Positions 4,987-7,419 of a stretch of 7,419 bases of DNA are shown here, one piece after another (the first letter of the stretch is position 1; every line of letters starts with the position of its first letter). The DNA is taken from positions 1 through 7,419 of the forward strand of contig DRQI01000012.1 of NCBI GenBank assembly GCA_011330545.1. The letters are read 5' to 3'. The position numbers and the translations under genes are program-made. The notes beneath the pieces were generated by a model. The model did not search any database. It was not told the origin of the DNA and saw only the letters and a program-made list of their open reading frames with translations. The stretch comes from Flavobacteriia bacterium. GTDB lineage: Bacteria > Bacteroidota > Bacteroidia > Flavobacteriales > Flavobacteriaceae.

Positions 4987-7023
4987 TTATCGATAAGGAA
5001 CGCTGATATGAATTGAAGTGCCTTTGCCCGGACTAGAATTCAACGTAAGTTCACCTTTTAGTTTTGCAACCCGAGACCTCATATTTTTTAAGCCGATTCC
5101 TTCATTTTTTGAGTTTTTATGGAAACCCACGCCATTGTCGTGAATTTCTAAGATAATTGTATTGTCTTCGCTTTTAAAATTAATGGCCACCTTTGTTGCC
5201 TTTGCATATTTATTGATATTTTGAATGGCTTCTTGCAATATTCTGTACAAGTTCATTTTTAAACTTCCGTTTACTTCTTCCCAAACAATATTGTCATCAT
5301 GGCTAAATTCATATTCAAAATTTGATATTTTACATTGGCTTTCCAACAAATTTTCTATCAGGCGTACATAGCCTACATCGGTAATTAACGAACGGTTGTG
5401 CAATTCGTGCGATACGTTTCTTACTTCTTCTTCTATCTCTTGTAAGTCACTGATATATTTTTCTCTTTTTTTGATAGACTCTTCGTCGGCCTTATCGTTT
5501 AAGGTATTTAAAATTAACCGTGTGCCAAACAGTTTGCCCAATACGCCATCGTGTAGTTCTTGTGAAATGCGTTTTTTCTCTTTTCTACTGCCTTCGTCAA
5601 ATTTGAATTGCTGTGCCAGCATCAAGTTATAAATTTCTTCATTGGCATTTTGTTGCAATTGTTCAAATTTCAATTCTTTATTTTTTGTGATTTGATTTTT
5701 GATAACGAAGCCCATGCCGCTTAACAAGGCTAAAAATCCCAATACCAAAAACAACAAGCGTTTTTGGCGGCTCAACCGTTCATTTTCATCAATAAACTCA
5801 TCGGTTTCAAAACGAATACGTGCAAATTTATTGCGAATGCTACGTTCTTTTTTTTGCAAACTGTCATTGAGTTTGATGTATTGACTGCTGTATTGGTAAT
5901 TATTCTTTTTGTCTAATTTTGAGAGGAGTAATAAAGAGGTTAGTAAATCTCTATCATTATGGGTTTTGGCCGATAACTCTTTGGCTTCACTAATCAATTG
6001 TACGGCTTTGCCCGTATCTTTAACAACCAAATAATATTGCGCCAAATGCAGTTTGTTGATTGACATGCTTTTAAAGTCTCCGATACTATCTTTAATTTCA
6101 AGTGCTTTATAAAACAACTTTTTAGCCGTGAGGGTATCATTTAGTTTTAATGTACTAAACGCTAAGTTATCGAGTAGCATGGCATAAAGCCCAATATTAT
6201 TTTGTTTTAGATTCTTTTCTTGTAATGCCTGTTGGTAATAATTAATGGCTTTTTTATAGTTATTTTGCATCTCATAAACTACCCCTATATTATTCAAAGT
6301 ATTGGCTTTAAAAGTGTTAATGCTTTTTATTTTTTGTTGGTATTTTAATGCTTCATTATGATAATATAAAGCCTTATTATAATCACCCAACTCATTTAAC
6401 ACAATGCCTAAATTATTATAACATCCGTATAATTGACGGTATTTTTGTAAAGGTTTTAGTATGGAGATAGCTTTGATAGCTGTAATCTCGCTCCCTGTAT
6501 AATCTTTTAGGTCTGACTGGATGATGGCCATATTTAACAACATCCTCCCCGAATAAAAATTGTTATTTACAGATTCATATATTTTTTGTGCCTTAAAGTA
6601 GCTATAATAGGCGCTGTCTTTTACTCTTTTTTTAGAATAAAAATTCCCCCAATACCAGTGTGATCTCGCTATGTTATTTGAATCTTTAAGAGTCATTGCT
6701 AGTTCAAAGGCTTCTTTATTCACTTTCCTAAAATTCAAAGAATCATCTAACTTGTAATAAGTATGGGCAATATCTAACAAACGGGTACAACGCAACGAAT
6801 CGTTATGCTCATTATGTGTTTGGATATAAGCTTTTTCTAAATAGGCTATCCTTTCTTGTTGGCTATGGTTTCTATCTTTAGCTGCCTTAATCCAAATAGC
6901 AATACTATCGCCAGGCGTTTGTGAAATGCTAACAACCTTCCCATCAGCAATAGCCATGGCACTTGTCATCAACAAAGGGATAAATAGGTATAGATAAATA
7001 GGTTTCAAAATGACTAGCAACAA
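4987..7023 (-). CDS. TPR-containing sensor histidine kinase (HisKA_3 and HATPase_c)
   Basis: This inner-membrane kinase has up to 678 residues. A hydrophobic N-terminus (residues 5-24, ending SAMA) looks like a signal peptide. TPR repeats span about 80-352; the clearest are YNNLGIVLNELGDYNKALYY (202-221) and LNNIGVVYEMQNNYKKAINY (243-262). A charged, probably coiled stretch (383-420) contains the group's NKFARIRFETDE block. One membrane helix (423-440) follows, then a HisKA_3 dimerisation domain with phospho-acceptor H491 in SQELHDGVLGKLFG. The ATPase domain has an N-box with EAIQNINKYAKA (598-609), DNGVGF (629-634), GIGLKNM (642-648) and SSPGKGTS (663-670). The TPRs should lie in the periplasm and sense a protein or peptide there. 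No ATG start is available: TAA stands directly before the TTG at 7023. The in-frame TTG at 7008 would give MKPIYLYLF, a more typical signal-peptide start, so 673 residues is equally possible. Its partner is the regulator 138 bp downstream. Confidence 0.93.
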   Translation of the reverse strand: MLLVILKPIYLYLFIPLLMTSAMAIADGKVVSISQTPGDSIAIWIKAAKDRNHSQQERIAYLEKAYIQTHNEHNDSLRCTRLLDIAHTYYKLDDSLNFRKVNKEAFELAMTLKDSNNIARSHWYWGNFYSKKRVKDSAYYSYFKAQKIYESVNNNFYSGRMLLNMAIIQSDLKDYTGSEITAIKAISILKPLQKYRQLYGCYNNLGIVLNELGDYNKALYYHNEALKYQQKIKSINTFKANTLNNIGVVYEMQNNYKKAINYYQQALQEKNLKQNNIGLYAMLLDNLAFSTLKLNDTLTAKKLFYKALEIKDSIGDFKSMSINKLHLAQYYLVVKDTGKAVQLISEAKELSAKTHNDRDLLTSLLLLSKLDKKNNYQYSSQYIKLNDSLQKKERSIRNKFARIRFETDEFIDENERLSRQKRLLFLVLGFLALLSGMGFVIKNQITKNKELKFEQLQQNANEEIYNLMLAQQFKFDEGSRKEKKRISQELHDGVLGKLFGTRLILNTLNDKADEESIKKREKYISDLQEIEEEVRNVSHELHNRSLITDVGYVRLIENLLESQCKISNFEYEFSHDDNIVWEEVNGSLKMNLYRILQEAIQNINKYAKATKVAINFKSEDNTIILEIHDNGVGFHKNSKNEGIGLKNMRSRVAKLKGELTLNSSPGKGTSIHISVPYR

Positions 7024-7058
7024 TTATGGTAACAGATAAAAGGGTACAAACCTTTCAT
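7014..7058 (-). other. Possible 14-codon leader ORF overlapping the kinase start
   Basis: On the minus strand an ATG (7058-7056) opens a 14-residue frame, MKGLYPFICYHNCC, ending at TAG (7016-7014). It is out of frame with the kinase and overlaps its first possible TTG start (7023). The stop lies 5 bp before the second possible TTG start (7008-7006). This arrangement would permit translational coupling. No strong ribosome-binding site is visible and the ORF is short enough to occur by chance. Confidence 0.25.
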
Positions 7059-7150
7059 GGTAAAGTTACATAAAATCAATGAAAAACTAAACCCTAATTA
7101 TTTTTTGCTGTAACATTGTCAATCATACTCTCATAAAAATCAGATTCACA
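7024..7150 (-). promoter_or_regulatory. Kinase leader and promoter region, no single clear promoter
   Basis: The 127 bp between the hairpin and the kinase hold several weak promoter-like pairs on the minus strand. One is TTG (7122-7120), a 19-bp spacer and TAATTAGG (7100-7093), with four of six -7 positions matching. Another is TTG (7079-7077), 22 bp and AAGGTTTG (7054-7047), with five of six matching. A lone TAACTTTA lies at 7068-7061. The upstream hairpin means the kinase probably needs its own promoter here, but I cannot choose between these. Confidence 0.3.
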
Positions 7151-7197
7151 AAAGAAGCTATTCTAAAAAAATATTATTTTTTTAGAATAGCTTCTTT
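7151..7197 (-). terminator. Perfect 22-bp hairpin, probable terminator of the lipoprotein gene
   Basis: The arms 7151-7172 and 7176-7197 are exact reverse complements with a 3-nt loop (7173-7175). The arms carry AAGAAGCTATTCT next to a run of seven A or T at the loop side. On the minus strand the hairpin begins 26 bp after the lipoprotein stop and lies 127 bp before the kinase, where a terminator is expected. The T run sits in the loop-side half of the stem, with only a short T stretch after it, unlike the standard GC-rich stem plus T tail. Because it is symmetrical it could act in both directions. Confidence 0.75.
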
Positions 7198-7222
7198 ATT
7201 ATACAATTATTATAAATAATTC

Positions 7223-7390
7223 TTAATTGTTAATCCCATCATCATCTACCGGATTACCTTGATTATCAGTAGTCGCAGCAATATTTTCAATGGTTCCATT
7301 ATCGGGATTGGTTACGGTAACTGCCGAGTCACAAGAGTGTAATACTACTACGAATACTAAGAGTGCTAACATGCGTGTAAAATTTTTCAT
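7223..7390 (-). CDS. Small 55-residue lipoprotein, function unknown
   Basis: The ATG at 7390-7388 opens 55 codons ending in TAA at 7225-7223. The N-terminus is a typical lipoprotein signal: MKNFTR, a hydrophobic core MLALLVFVVV (7-16), then the lipobox LHSC with C20 as the lipidated residue. The mature part is only 36 residues, starts CDSAVTVTNPDNG, and ends in an acidic, polar tail (TDNQGNPVDDDGINN, 41-55). It has no recognisable domain and no second membrane segment. After CD rather than CK/CS-rich acidic surface-export signals, its membrane face cannot be judged. A strong hairpin follows the stop. The sequence before the ATG is A-rich (AAAACAAAGACAACGT), as is common for Bacteroidota, and any promoter lies near or beyond the right edge. 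The clear signal and lipobox make a real gene likely despite the size. Confidence 0.8.
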   Translation of the reverse strand: MKNFTRMLALLVFVVVLHSCDSAVTVTNPDNGTIENIAATTDNQGNPVDDDGINN

Positions 7391-7419
7391 ACGTTGTCTT
7401 TGTTTTAAATTGGGTTGAA

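Noticed and set aside
5396..5884. Plus-strand serine- and lysine-rich open frames opposite the kinase gene
   Set aside because: They mirror the kinase HisKA_3 and membrane regions and have no recognisable features.
1..7419. Mobile element, CRISPR array, prophage or defence island
   Set aside because: No transposase, integrase, direct-repeat array, phage gene or tRNA attachment site was found, and all genes share strand and similar AT-rich composition.

Overview
The window is low-GC DNA with the features of a Bacteroidota genome, most likely Flavobacteriia. It carries BshC, the last bacillithiol-synthesis enzyme in the form typical of this group. It also has a TPR-type sensor histidine kinase with a flavobacterial LuxR-like response regulator, promoter boxes of the TAnnTTTG type, and weak or absent Shine-Dalgarno sequences. 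Every supported gene lies on the minus strand, so transcription runs from high to low coordinates.

Layout in order of transcription: a 55-residue lipoprotein gene (7390 to 7223), then a perfect 22-bp hairpin (7151-7197) that probably ends its transcript. Next is a 127-bp leader and promoter region, followed by a sensor kinase with periplasmic TPRs (7023 or 7008 to 4987) and its probable response regulator (4848 to 4165). The kinase starts at TTG and the regulator at GTG. After an 82-bp gap with a good -7 box and an 8-bp inverted repeat comes rimO (4082 to 2772), which sits 11 bp from a class I methyltransferase gene of unknown substrate (2760 to 2047). A 63-bp gap with a promoter-like sequence leads to a Dph6-like PP-loop ATPase (1983 to 1249). 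After 71 bp, bshC begins at 1177 and runs off the left edge, lacking its C-terminal part.

The genes form three or four transcription units: lipoprotein; kinase plus regulator; rimO plus methyltransferase; and the Dph6-like gene, perhaps read on into bshC. The kinase and regulator should form one phosphorelay that turns a periplasmic signal into transcription control. RimO modifies ribosomal protein S12, and BshC makes the cell's main low-molecular-weight thiol. No phage, insertion sequence, CRISPR array, tRNA or rRNA is visible, and no gene-free stretch exceeds 300 bases.

Most of the window is ordinary chromosomal content, and I see no clear new multi-gene system. The points most worth a second look are a dispersed-repeat-like sequence translated in frame inside bshC, the unannotated-size lipoprotein, the Dph6-like enzyme in a bacterium, the inverted repeat over the rimO promoter, and the short ORF that overlaps the kinase's non-ATG start.
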